64,000 nt of DNA. Origin: Paraspadella gotoi. Lineage: Eukaryota; Chaetognatha. The translations under genes were made by a program, and so were the position numbers. Each line of letters begins with the position of its first letter. Position 1 is the first letter of the stretch. This document shows positions 45,862 through 56,759 of this stretch, in pieces. A model generated the notes under the pieces. That model did no database searches, was not told the DNA's origin, and saw only the letters and a list, made by a program, of their open reading frames with translations. The DNA lies in NCBI GenBank assembly GCA_051294375.1, contig CM119267.1, positions 11,097,045-11,161,044 on the forward strand, given 5' to 3'.

Positions 45862-46385
45862 ACAAAAGGGAAAAGGTTGGAGGATAAAGAAGGAATCACG
45901 GAAAACGATTTGAAACAGTCAAATGGGATAGAAAACTATGTAGATGTTCAAAGAACTCGCTATACTTTTAATTAAAGTATTGACCTCATCATTTCTTCAT
46001 GATAATCTTGGCTTCCACTCTTCCTTCCGTGATATCCTCGAAAGATTTTACATTCACACCTCCCAATCGTGAGTTCCTTCTTCTACTCTTATTCCTCACA
46101 AGTCACGCCAATTTCCTCCTCTACCTTCTCTTTCCCAATCTTCTTCCTCTCCTCCTCTTCCTCTTCCCCCTCCTCCCCTCTCTCTCTTCCTCCTCCTGTC
46201 TGAGCCGTCACTTCCGCCCCAGGATTTCTTCTCCTCTCGGGAACCAAAATTATTGCTTTCTCTCTCCTCGACTCCGTCTGTCCCCAATCTGCAGACGCCA
46301 CGAGCGCCGATGCAGACCTTTGCTCCAATTCTTTCCCCCATAGAATCAGCGCTACCTTAATAAGCTCTCTGTCTCCTTTCGTTTT

Positions 46386-46486
<101 letters not shown>

Positions 46487-46865
46487 TCACAAATCCCGCG
46501 CACGGTTGGCCTCGCCTCGTCAAAGGTCGCGCATTCTACCAAAGGAAAAAAAAAATTTTGCATTCGTTTTGTGGATGCATCAGTTTTGCATCACCCACGG
46601 AGAAAGGGAAAAAGAAAAAGAAAAAAGAAGGGAAAAGCTGGAGAAAGGTTAGAGCAGAAGAAAGGAAGATGTACTTTTACGTTCTATTCTTCCTTTTATA
46701 TTCGTCAGCGTCGTCGTACATCATCTTGTTTCTCTCTTCTTTCTTTCCTCCTCTTCTTTTCTTGGGTTCGCGTTCAATTTGTTTTATTGTCTTTCGCTTC
46801 ATTTTGTCCGCTTTTTCCCCCGCTTCTTCTCTCTCCTTTAACGACCCCGGCACTGTTTGCTTTTG

Positions 46866-46952
46866 ACTTTCCTTTCCTTTCCTTTCCTTTCCTTTCCTTT
46901 CCTTTCCTTTCCTTTCCTTTCCTTTCCTTTCCTTTCCTTTTCTTTCCTTTCC
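46866..46952. repeat. (CCTTT)n pentanucleotide repeat
   Basis: About 15 CCTTT units. They read as a Phe/Leu/Ser/Pro repeat in the plus frames, which should be ignored. Confidence 0.95.
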
Positions 46953-47287
46953 TCCTTTTCCTTCTTTTCCCTCTCATTTTCCTCCTTCGAGGTCGAATCT
47001 CCCTGACTTCACCTTCGGCCTTAATTCCATCGCGCAGAAAATTCAAAGGGACGAACGAGAAGCGTAACGACGCAGGTCGAAAGGGGGGCGTGGCAGGGGC
47101 GACGTGGTGAGGTGAGGTGACGTTATATGGCGGGAGTGACGCCGGTGATCGAGGTAGCATGTCACGGCTTTACGTGGCGTCGGGTCTCGCGAAGATCGTA
47201 AAATGCCGTGTCGTGACGGTTTGACCGCCGGTGCTCGAGTTGTAGTTCCGTAGCGGTTGAGAGCCGAGAGAAAGAGAGAGAGAGAGA

Positions 47288-47318
<31 letters not shown>

Positions 47319-47548
47319 AGAGAGAAGAGAGAGAAGAGAGAGAGAGAGAGAGAGGCTGGGGAAGCAGACGGTAAACGAAGGCAAGTAAAAGAAGCAATGG
47401 AAATAGAGCGATATTAAGTAGAGGTGGAGAAAGAAAAATGATTTGTGAATAATTTAACGATAAAGAAGATAAGGAGATGGACCAAGATGAAAATGTGGAG
47501 GAAACCTCATAGGCAGAGTAGGTAAGAGAAAAGAGAAGAGAGATAAAG

Positions 47549-47589
<41 letters not shown>

Positions 47590-47916
47590 CGAGAATGGAG
47601 AGAGAGAGAGAGAGAACGAAGTCGGAAAGCGTAGGAGTGAGCCGAGAAAGATTTTCAAAGAAGGAAATTGCTTGGGAAAGCAATTTCGAGACATAAGATG
47701 AGGGGAAGGAAACCCTATTTTGTCAGGTGAGGGAAAAAAAAAAGTTTGGAAGAAGCCAAGGGACGGTCTGGCGCCGCGACGCTAAAATCCTTAATTGGCT
47801 CCGTTTAATCAGCGAAAAAAAAGGGCAACGGAAGTCGAGCAAATGGGAGGAGAGGAGCGGTCGTCGAAGCGGACGAGATTTTGAAGCCAAACCACGAATT
47901 CGCGAAAGAAGGACTT

Positions 47917-47990
<74 letters not shown>

Positions 47991-48063
47991 CCCCCTTTAA
48001 TTAAAAAAAAGAAAAAAGAATGAAGGCATTGTTTTAAAAAAAAAAAGAATCGGACGCGCATTG

Positions 48064-48093
<30 letters not shown>
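48064..48093 (+). repeat. Poly(A) run
   Basis: Thirty A, followed by CTGGAATGG and the ORF below. No retrogene structure is visible to its left. Confidence 0.95.
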
Positions 48094-48095
<2 letters not shown>

Positions 48096-48098
48096 GGA

Positions 48099-48380
48099 AT
48101 GGACGTGTTAGTTTTCCGACCCAGTGACGCGCGCGAATCAACAACGAGAAAATATCGTCCTTCTCCACCGACGACTCATCAACCGCGTCGGCAACCGCGT
48201 AGACATGTTTCGGTAGCCGCGTCGGCAAATCGTGTCAGCAACTCACGTCGGCTTGGGAGTCGTTCAATGACACGAAGAATCCGCGAACAAAAGTCGATGT
48301 TTTGTCGCTCATCGTCGCAGCGGCGTCGCGTAGTTAACGACGACGACGACGACGACGACAAAGTTGTTTCGCGACGTTGA
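48099..48380 (+). CDS. Possible ORF, 93 residues, Arg-rich
   Basis: ATG at 48099 gives MDVLVFRPSDARESTTRKYR, then an Arg/Pro/Ser-rich chain and a poly-Asp run encoded by a GAC repeat (48339-48360), ending KVVSRR. The middle comes from degenerate copies of CGCGTCGGCAA (48187, 48218, and variants near 48248), so much of it is repeat-derived. Probably a chance ORF in CpG-rich DNA, but the first 25 residues are plausible as a first exon. Confidence 0.18.
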   Translation: MDVLVFRPSDARESTTRKYRPSPPTTHQPRRQPRRHVSVAASANRVSNSRRLGSRSMTRRIREQKSMFCRSSSQRRRVVNDDDDDDDKVVSRR

Positions 48381-49353
48381 ATGCGATGACGACGATAATT
48401 CAAGGACGCTAAAGGCGACGGAGAGTATCCGCGCTATTGTGCGCCTGTTTGAAAAAAAATTAAAATGAAAACAAACAAATTAATCGGAGGCCATAAAACT
48501 TTCACGACATCTTTAGTCTTGTAGGGGAATTGAAACAAAAGCTTCGAAGGTAATTCGATTAATTTTTAATTATCGAAGGAGAGAGATTTTTCGAAAAAGA
48601 ATGTGAAAGACCAACTCAGTATCTCATCTCACGATTCCGACCTTTCTCGGCGAAACTGGGATAACGATCAAAAGTTGGAAAATTTTTTTCACAAATGCGA
48701 AAAGATGCAAATTAATTATCCCGCTCGATTAGATTATAAAGGGCCCCATAGAATTCGTTGCATCAAAGGCGCCGCTCTCCTCTTTATGGCATTTCGACTC
48801 CCCTTCCAGATTTTTCGCCATCTCGTTGCCGTCTTCTTTTTAATAATTCCGTTTCGCGCAATTTGATCGATATAAATCTTATATTTCTTATTTTTCCAAA
48901 ATTCCCTACTAAAAAAAAACTCGTCGTTGAAAGCGCTTTCGTCTCTCTTTGTCTTTGTCTTCCATCTTCCCATTGTTGTTTCGAAAACCATTACTCCGTC
49001 CTCCTTTTAAGCCACTTCCAGATAAATCTTTCTAATAACCATCCCAACCGCCATTTATTCCTCTACCTTTGTACCGTATCTTTTCCCATCTCTTGTCTCG
49101 TCCCGTCTTAATAGCTTTTTTTTTTCTCTCTTTCAGCTCCCTGCCTTTTCTTTTTCCTTTTTCAACTTTCCCTGTTCTTCCCTTCAACATAAATAATAAA
49201 CCGTTTCCTCTCCACCGCTTTCCTCAGTCCCCCCCCCCTTTGCTTTGTCCACCATCGACAGTCGTAAAGATAAACCGCTCGTAACGTCGTTCCCGCTCGT
49301 TCCCCGTTGGAAACGCCCATCGAGAATGCCCGGCCTTTCTAGAAAGAGCAGGA

Positions 49354-49608
49354 ATGCACGACGTTTGTATGGAAAAGAGCGACCAGAAAGCCGGGCTGTT
49401 ATCGAAAAAGCATCATTCCGAATTTTCTCTCTTTGACGGATATAACGTCTTCGCAAAATGCCCGACCGCCAAAGCAGCGCCGGCCGGCTCGCGCGGTCGG
49501 GAATGCCCGAAACGCCGGTCTAAATGGGAAGAGATGCCGTTACGACGCCGCGCATTGAGAGAATACCGAGCCGGTTTCTCGGTGGCGCCGTCCCGCCGAA
49601 TGCTATAA
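49354..49608 (+). CDS. ORF, 84 residues, Cys/Lys/Arg-containing
   Basis: ATG in fair context (GGAATGC). Product: MHDVCMEKSDQKAGLLSKKH, then HSEFSLFDGYNVFAKCPTAK, an Ala/Gly/Arg-rich stretch and EYRAGFSVAPSRRML. The first half has ordinary protein composition. The DNA is CpG-rich and includes three ATGCCCG words (49325, 49457, 49503). It ends tail to tail with a minus-strand ORF, overlapping by six bases at the stop codons. It could be an exon or promoter-associated ORF. I recognise no family. Confidence 0.28.
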   Translation: MHDVCMEKSDQKAGLLSKKHHSEFSLFDGYNVFAKCPTAKAAPAGSRGRECPKRRSKWEEMPLRRRALREYRAGFSVAPSRRML

Positions 49609-49835
49609 GATGGCGCCGTTATTGACGTTAGCCTTTTTCGCTCTTGAGATGGCGTTTCGACGCCCGCGGTTATGATGTCCCGATGACGTCGAATACGAGA
49701 CCTCGCGGCAGAGGGAAGACGGGATATTATGACCTAATGTCAATATGGGCCATTGGTCGCTCTCAATAACGGTCATTGACCACGCTCCCTCCGGGGTTAT
49801 CGAACGATCTAACGATCCATTGCGCATGCGCGTTG
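49565..49835. promoter_or_regulatory. CpG-rich promoter-like block
   Basis: It contains AAGATGGCG (49608-49616) and GAGATGGCG (49646-49654), which are YY1-like words. It also has TGACGTCG (49684-49691, CRE-like), GGCCATTGGTC (inverted CCAAT, near 49748-49758) and GCGCATGCGC (49822-49831), a perfect NRF-1 palindrome. The combination is typical of a TATA-less housekeeping promoter, possibly bidirectional. The direction cannot be decided from the sequence. Confidence 0.45.
49603..49827 (-). CDS. ORF, 74 residues, overlaps promoter-like block
   Basis: The minus-strand ATG at 49827-49825 lies inside the NRF-1 palindrome. Product: MRNGSLDRSITPEGAWSMTV, then IESDQWPILTLGHNIPSSLC, a Ser/Arg-rich part and KKANVNNGAIL before the stop. 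Composition is quite protein-like and free of repeats. However, the same bases carry several promoter words, so either the frame is accidental or those words are. Family unknown. Confidence 0.28.
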   Translation of the reverse strand: MRNGSLDRSITPEGAWSMTVIESDQWPILTLGHNIPSSLCREVSYSTSSGHHNRGRRNAISRAKKANVNNGAIL

Positions 49836-50279
49836 TATCTCATGATATCTTCCTTCTGAAGCAGTGAACTCGATGACGCGGTCCCTGCCATAGGGCCTCT
49901 TTTTTCCAACTCGGTTCCCGCGCGCCCGGTTCATAACGCAAAAAACCGGCGGGGTTGTTTCTGGCGGCGCCAGCGGCATCAATGGTCTGACGATAACGAC
50001 CAGATGGTTGTGGCTGGGAAAAGGAGGCGAGGGTTGGAAGAGGAGATGGAATTTGCGTTTTCCGTTTTGCTGTCTGTAAAGAAGGAAGAGGGAGTGAGAT
50101 AGAGAGAGGGTGACGCGGATGAAATTACTCCTGTTAAATCTTGCGCACAGACTTAAAAGCCCTCGATGATGTTCTCGTCATAGTCGTTGTTGTCGTCGTC
50201 GTTGTTGTCGTCGTCACAGCCACTTTCAAACGTAATGGAATCCACGATGTTGCCGGAACAGTTTTTTTTATCTTTATCA

Positions 50280-50300
50280 TCGTCGTCGTCGTCGTCGTTA
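50280..50300. repeat. (CGT)n short run
   Basis: One of several GTC/CGT runs between 50180 and 50310 that keep frames open on both strands (poly-Val or poly-Thr translations). Confidence 0.9.
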
Positions 50301-50515
50301 TCGTCGCAGTTGCCGTCGTGTTCGTTTTTAAAGCCAGAAACATTTTTTGACGTTGTCTATTTAAACCGCTCGGCGTGGAATTTTTTAGAGAAAAGTGGAC
50401 GACATTTGCTGACAAAAGAACAAGTTGAGAGGAAGGTGAGAAAAAAAAGAATAAGAGTAAGAGACGAGAAGGATTCGTCGCTGAGTCGACGAATCAGCGG
50501 GAGTCAAGTTTTGGC

Positions 50516-50552
<37 letters not shown>

Positions 50553-51326
50553 CTGAACAATAGGATGACGGACGGAAATTTAATTGCGGATCTATAGTTA
50601 ATTTAAATACTTTTAAAATTCATTTTCAAGAAATCACGAGGCCTTTTCAATTTCGTCTTTTTGCCTTCATTTTATAAGATTTAGGATATTTTTTTTTCTT
50701 TTTTCAAAACTGTAAATCTTAAAATTCGTTTAGAATTACGGATTCAAAAAAAAGGAGAGAAAAAACATTAGAAAATGAGGCGAGTGAAAAATGACTCGCG
50801 AATCTTCTATTCACAAAAGCTTTTGTTTGTTTACTCAATGTTTTCGTTTTGTTTAGTTTCATTTCCTCTATCGTTCGTCGTCGTCGTCGTCGCCGCAGTC
50901 ACCATATGCGGCGTTTTTAATTCGTCTTTTGTTTTGGGGCGAAAGGGCGGAGGCGATTAGCGCGGAGAGAGAGAGAGAGAGAAAGAAAAACTTGTGACTT
51001 GGGTCAGAGCGAGAAAAAAGTGATGACGGATGGGGGCGATGTGTGTGGAAAAGAATTATGAGAAAGGGGGGTGCTAATTGGAAAAAAAAATTCAAGGCTA
51101 AACAAATAAATTTAAAAAAAAGTGACCCCAAAAATAACAAAATATTTTAAATTAAGTTTTTTTTTAAAACTGCTCTCTTATTTCACTTCATTCTACTAAA
51201 AACCGTACGTCATCGTCGGTTGCCAAGTTTTTTTTTCATCTCGCATATTCATAAGCGCCGTCTAGCGAAGCGTAAAGTCTTCAAGGAAATCGTTACGTAT
51301 CCTTAAAAGCAATAAAGTTTTTGCAG

Positions 51327-51512
51327 ATGAGGAAGGCAATGTCGCGAATATTCAGAGAAGATGGGGACGGTTCACGAACGAAGCCAAAAAGCCGGAAAAA
51401 AACGCAACTGCAGTTCATGACTCATCGCACTCTTCATTTCTTTCTCTCTTCCTCTCTGCTCGATCTCTCAAATCCCTCTCTCTCTCGTCTCTCTTCTCTC
51501 TCTCTCTACTCT

Positions 51513-51549
<37 letters not shown>

Positions 51550-51755
51550 CTCTCGTTCTCCCCGAACGTGAATTTTTCCATCCCTGCCTCCGAACTGACG
51601 AAGACGTCCCCAATCTTCGTCGTCGTCTTTCCACGATTCCGCGCGAAATCTCCGCTCGTTTTTCAAGAACAAAAGAGCAGCGAACGGAGATGAAGAGATG
51701 GATTAAGTTTTCTCTTTCAAAACTCGTAAACAAATCGTTCGGAATTCGCGATTAA
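51327..51755 (+). CDS. Possible ORF, 142 residues, interrupted by a CT tract
   Basis: A TTTTTGCAG acceptor abuts the ATG. The product starts MRKAMSRIFREDGDGSRTKP with basic residues, passes through a Ser/Leu repeat encoded by the CT tract at 51476-51546, and then regains ordinary composition (EREFFHPCLRTDEDVPNLRR, ARFSRTKEQRTEMKRWIKFS, KLVNKSFGIRD). A second plus frame is also protein-like right after the acceptor (DEEGNVANIQRRWGRFTNEA), so the first part may be an exon read in that other phase with the CT tract intronic. I cannot choose between them. Family unknown. Confidence 0.27.
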
Positions 51756-52262
51756 AAAAAGAGGATAGGTCGTGAGGCACGCGGCCGGTCGTGAATATAT
51801 TAAACCGAGGCGAAGTGGCGTTAGAGAGATAGTTGGTTACGTGACTAAACATTTTATTGAGCCTGATTGTAACTTTGATGATATTACTAACATGTAGTTA
51901 CAGAGCTCGGTCTTGAATATAGCGAATTCTTGACATGATTCTTTATGTGAATCATTGATTCTTTTCCCGTTGGCAAAATCCACTCCAAATATTCCAAATA
52001 ATAAAAGGGCGAGTCGCTAAGCGACGAATCTCGTCGGCGGTCTGTCAAAGGGAAAAAAAAACTTTGGCCGAACCTTTGTTATCTTTCGACGGGGGGCGAG
52101 GACACAGTTTTGCAAGGATGGAAAAACGACATTGGTTGTCCCCCTTGGCGTTTCTGGAGCTACGAAACTTACCTTTTTTTTTCTTTCCTCACTCCCTCCA
52201 GAGCCAAAAGCTCACCGATGTGCGAAAAGTCAAAACTCGTCCCGATTGTCATTCGGTCTCAA

Positions 52263-52535
52263 CCAATGAGGAGCTGTAGATTCGAGTTTTAACTTCCTTT
52301 CGACCAATAGAATCGTAGAGCGGTTATTTAGCGACGTTAGTGGCGGATACATTCTGTAATCCACCAATGATGCGTTGGAATTAAAGTTCCGTCTCTGTTT
52401 TGAGCCAATTGAGAGTCAAGTGAGAACTTTTGCGACGTTAGCATGTATTTTGTTTGGGTTTTTATCCAATGGAGANNNNNNNNNNTTAGCGTGTATTTTG
52501 TTTGGGTTTTTATCCAATGGAGAAAGAGCTTTATA
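52263..52535 (+). promoter_or_regulatory. Cluster of five to six CCAAT boxes in one orientation
   Basis: CCAAT starts at 52263, 52304, 52364, 52405, 52466 and 52514, all on the plus strand, with spacing 41, 60, 41, 61 and 48. Flanks are similar (CCAATGAGGAG, CCAATTGAGAG, CCAATGGAGAA), and a decayed CTAATGAGAAG follows at 52547. The last two are copies flanking a 10-N gap and may be one site. A GCTTTATAGG word at 52528 could act as a TATA box. Spaced multiple CCAAT boxes (NF-Y sites) are typical of cell-cycle and histone promoters, but no histone coding sequence follows. Confidence 0.45.
52438..52523. repeat. 38-bp direct repeat flanking a 10-N gap
   Basis: 52438-52475 and 52486-52523 are identical except for one base (TTAGCATG / TTAGCGTG). 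They abut the ten N on each side. Unmerged overlapping contig ends are the simplest explanation. A true tandem duplication that broke the assembly is the alternative. Confidence 0.95.
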
Positions 52536-52790
52536 GGAAAAGTAGCTAATGAGAAGCTTGAATTATCTCGCTGACATTTCTTCACGTGTTTTCAATCCGT
52601 TTTTTCGCGAGTCGGCGAAAGATGAAATAAACTCTTAGGAATTGATGAAATTATTACCGCGGAATGCTTAGTGTTTGTTTAAGTATACGTTGATTCCGAC
52701 GCTTTCAATGCACCGAAATTTACTTTTTACTTTCTTGCCTCCCGTTTATAAATTTTTCAATATATTTTGATGATTTGTTCTAATTTATAG

Positions 52791-53414
52791 GTGCTTAGTA
52801 AGGCGTAGTAAATTTTCTAAATTTAACTTTAATTAAAATTCTAAAAGTGAGGAACGAACAACATTATATTAATGAACATTTATGTAATAAAAAAAATTAT
52901 AATAAATTTTACAATTACGCAGTAGGCCATATTATACTAGTACTAAACCAATAAATGTTAAAATTTCAAAACGTTTTTTGTAAGATTTTTTTGCAGATTT
53001 GGATTCGTCATAAAAAGTTGATAAAAAGAAATATAACTCTTTTTGAAAAATTCCTTCATAAGTGGGTCAAAAATGAGAAAAAGGTATATTTTAAGCTGAA
53101 AATTAACTTTTTTCATATTAAATATAGTTTTTTTTAATTTTTAACCCACTTAATAAAGAATTTTTAAAAATGACTTATATTTTCTTTTATCAACTTTTTA
53201 CGAGGAATTCAAATCTGCAATCAAAATTAAGAAAAAGCCTATTTTGAAATTTTTTGATTTTATAAGGTTAGTACTATATATAAATATTAGCCTACTGCGA
53301 AAATTAAAAAACATAAAATTAATTTTTTTACAAATTAATGTTCACTGATGGTATGTTGTTCATAATGACTTTTAGAATTTTCGTATGTAACTTTCACTAC
53401 GCCTTAGTGCTTAG
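52791..53414. mobile_element. hAT-type foldback MITE, 608 bp, with 8-bp target duplication
   Basis: The element at 52799-53406 is almost entirely two inverted arms of about 300 bp meeting near 53103. Termini are TAAGGCGTAGT and ACTACGCCTTA. Shared arm landmarks in inverted order include AAAATTCTAAAAGT, GAACAACAT, CGCAGTAGGC, TTTGCAGATTTG/TTGCAGATTTG, AAAAAGTTGATAAAA and AAGTGGGT. Perfect 8-bp direct repeats GTGCTTAG flank it (52791-52798 and 53407-53414). An 8-bp duplication and a TIR starting T-A-A-G-G (consensus YARNG) are hallmarks of the hAT superfamily. The duplicated site fits the Ac-type target pattern nTnnnnAn. No transposase is encoded, so it would need a helper. The arms have diverged by indels, so the insertion is not recent. 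Confidence 0.8.
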
Positions 53415-53657
53415 GCCTTTTTTTCGCTTACAATACTTATAAACATTCAAACCGTTACCTAGTTATTCTTTTACCATCAACGAAAGTCAATGAGTTTTCT
53501 AATAAGGAAAGTTTAACAAAATCAAGTTTGCTCGACAGATTAGAATTTGCAAATGCATTTTGCATTCCGTTAATGATATTTAACCCACGAGGAATTTGAA
53601 GTATTTAATGTGCAAAGCGTTGGTACTAAATATTGCGCTAAAATTCTTGTACTTACT

Positions 53658-53755
53658 TTCTTTCTTTCTTTCTTTCTTTCGTTTTTTCTTTCTTTTCTTT
53701 CTTTCTCTTTCTTTCTTTTCTTTCTTTCCTTACTCGTCTTTCTTTCTTTCCCTTC
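53658..53755. repeat. Interrupted (TTTC)n microsatellite
   Basis: TTTC units broken by TTTTC, CTC and GTC words. Confidence 0.9.
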
Positions 53756-53830
53756 GTCTCTATCTGTTTCCGCTTCAATTCTCCGTCAAATGATGATCGA
53801 CTTTGACTTTAAATCCGAATCATAAAAAGG

Positions 53831-53839
53831 TCTCGGTCG

Positions 53840-53909
<70 letters not shown>

Positions 53910-53910
53910 A
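53831..53910. repeat. (GTC)n microsatellite
   Basis: GTC/GTT/ATC triplets for 80 bp. Related shorter runs lie at 54047-54089 and 54190-54218. Confidence 0.95.
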
Positions 53911-54219
53911 AATTTTGATTCTTCAAATTAACTCTTTTCAGACGTTTCTTGTAAAATCGGGTCGTTTTGTCTTACAATTCTGTCACGAATTTAGACGCAT
54001 TTATTAGCTGACATCAGATAATATAATTTTTGTTAGTCGCTTAACCGTCATCGTCGTCGGCGTTGGCGTCGTCGTCGTCGTCGTCGTAGTCATCGTCCTT
54101 TTTCCGATGTGAGTCGACGGTGCGCGAATGGGAAATCAGACTTAAGCGAAGGAGAAAATCAAAATTGAGGTAATCAGTCGATCGTGGCCGCCGTCGTCGT
54201 CGTCGTCGTCGTCGTCGTT

Positions 54220-55100
54220 GGCGCCGTCAATTCGATGGGAGGGATAGATAACCGGCCGTGACGACCTCTGACGTAGAGAAAACAAAAGAAAACAAAAGCT
54301 GACTTCAAATTCGTTTCCCTGTTTGCTTTTGGTATTAACCAACTACTTGAGAAAACAATTTAAGATCGAAAGTTTTGATAAATGTAGACGAAAACGTATT
54401 TCTTTCTTTTTCAGAATAATTAAGCTTTCCCACAATATCCAGTCCAAAAAAAAGTAAACAATTAAAACAAAGACGAAACTCGACGGGCGATCGGCATAGA
54501 GAGAGAGGGGTGGGGATCTTCCGACTTTGATATGCCAGAGGCGGGGGTCCGGGGTCTCTTTTCGCGACCGGCGCTTTTTAAGTGACGTTTTTAAAATCGA
54601 GGAAGCGACGTTAATTTCGTCAAAATTCAGACCAAATTGCTCGATGGTTATGATTCAAACTCCGTTTAAGTGAGACATGAATATATCCCGGTGTCCCTTT
54701 GATGCCTCGCCGAAGGCAAGACTTCCCGCCGGGAAAATGGTTTTCGTTATTTTTGGTTGAAATCCAAAACGGTTGTAGAGACGTGATTTTGATTGAGAAT
54801 TTAGAAGAATCCGATTGACTTTTTTCCCCCACTTATTTATCCATTTTTTAGTTTCTCGATTAACTAATGTCTACATCAACGTCTGTAAAAGGCAAAGCCG
54901 CTAAGATTCTTTTGAAGTTTTTCTGAAAATAATCAGATGACGAAAAGGGTTGTTGGTTTGATTAATGAATTGATTTAGTAGTGATTGCATGAATAATTCA
55001 TTAACTTGGAGGTTGACCTTGGTCAAAGCACGAGCCGACAATGGCTCAGATAAAAAGAAAAGAAATTAATCGTTAGAGACGTTTATGTCGCCATTCACTT
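54220..55100. other. Mixed non-coding stretch
   Basis: Short minus-strand frames exist (for example 54832-54620, ending LNHNHRAIWSEF), but I see no start, splice or composition evidence strong enough for a gene. CCCGG...CCGGG words at 54688-54737 form a weak inverted repeat. Confidence 0.35.
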
Positions 55101-55199
55101 CGGGGAAATTAGTCATTCCCGTTTTTCACTCCCCCCACGCGCCCCCCCAGCAACACTCCCCCTTTCCCGTTCTAAATCTTGTCTTTGACCTGTCCCACT

Positions 55200-55282
55200 G
55201 ACCACAGAGTCTTCAACGGGAACGGATGTGCCGAGAGGACGGGATCGCCGCGCGAAAGGAAGGGGGGGCGGGTGGGAAGTCG
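55200..55282 (+). other. Possible first exon with strong splice donor
   Basis: GC-rich sequence ends at GTCGGG|GTAAGT (donor at 55283), a near-perfect 5' splice site. An ATG at 55225 would give MCREDGIAARKEGGAGGKSG before the donor, but it may equally be 5' UTR. The acceptor was not identified. Two CACGTG boxes lie in what would be the first intron. Confidence 0.3.
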
Positions 55283-55315
55283 GGGTAAGTTCGCGCGTCG
55301 TCGATAAACGACGAA

Positions 55316-55372
55316 TCACGTGACCCAGTCGACTTTCCTCGACGTCGATCGTCGATAAATTTGGTCACGTGA
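55316..55372. promoter_or_regulatory. Two TCACGTGAC E-boxes
   Basis: AATCACGTGACCC (55315-55327) and GGTCACGTGACGA (55362-55374). The second is GTCACGTGAC, the exact 10-bp palindrome known as the CLEAR element bound by TFEB/TFE3-type factors. They lie just downstream of a strong splice donor. Confidence 0.45.
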
Positions 55373-55865
55373 CGAATTTCGCGATTGGAAAATTCATGAA
55401 GGATCGAAGATACGAAAGAAAAGGAACGAGCGTCGATCGGCGCTCGACGAAAGAAGATTCGTAATTAGGAGGTCGTTGTCTATCTTCGTTGTCATTATGC
55501 AAAATCTGTCGTCGTTTCATCTTTGTCATTTTCGGACACACTGCGGTAACGGATTGTATTCACAACTTATATTCAATGATATTTAAAATTTTGTTTCTCG
55601 TTGATAAAATAAATTTGAAACTTAAGATTAATTTGATTTGATAACTTAGTTGAGATGTACAAGTGAAATTGAAGTCTTTACGATTAAACCGTCGGGTTAG
55701 TATCCGACCAATGTACCGCCTCATAAAATAATTTTTAGAAAGAATAGATAAAATATATAAAATAAATGTAAAATCCCGAGCTTCGTTTATTGCGCCGTTA
55801 ATACGTTCAGGTTTCGACGTTGCTAATCGGCTAAATCGCTCGATCGTCCGAACAAGATGACCTGA

Positions 55866-55883
55866 ATCACCTCTCTCTCCTTC

Positions 55884-55948
<65 letters not shown>

Positions 55949-55970
55949 CTCATCTCTCTCTCTCTCTCAA
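55866..55970. repeat. Interrupted (CT)n tract
   Basis: CT units broken by CC and TT words. Confidence 0.9.
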
Positions 55971-56550
55971 TTCCTCCAGCCCTTCAGATCCGCTGATTCC
56001 TTTCACTGATTCTCTCTGCCTTCAAAACTCATTTACAAAGGAATCCTCTCGAGAACACTGCAGTGACTCAATTGACTCCAACTGGTGAATACAAGAGCGA
56101 AAAGAGAGAGGAGAGACGAGAGAGAGAAGAGAGGAGACGGAGAAGAGAAGAGAGAGAGAGAGAGAGAGGGGAGAATGAACACTTAGTTTTGTGAAATAGA
56201 TGAGCTCAAAGAGCCCTAAAACTGACCAATCAAAAATGGGGTAGCGTTTAAACTGTCTTGTTCCAAAATCTAAAGTAAATCTATAATTTTCGTTTCCAAA
56301 ATTTTTTTCTTTCTTGATTTGTAACGAAAGAATCTAATCACTGAGTCCTAATTATCTTCGCCCCAGCGTAAATCTTCTTTTGCTGCTCATTTGTTTCTCC
56401 CTATCAACTTCGGTCTGTCGCCGCGAGAGGGCGAATCCGGTTCCGATTGTAAACCGCCCTGTCTCCGAGTTCGAATCTCTCTCGGGAATCTTTTGCTTCT
56501 CTTAATCCGACTTAATGACGACTTAAAAGTCGAAAATCTCACTCATTCCC

Positions 56551-56672
<122 letters not shown>

Positions 56673-56759
56673 ATCTCGGAGTAAGCATCTCGTTTTCGCC
56701 GGATCGTCACCTACTTTTTCTTTGGAGGAACCAACTTTTTCAGATTCCAGCCTCGTTTC

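Noticed and set aside
56440-56490. GAGTTCGAATCTC resembling a tRNA T-arm (also GCGGTTCGAACCAG at 36306)
   Set aside because: No matching D-arm, anticodon stem or acceptor stem could be paired around either site.
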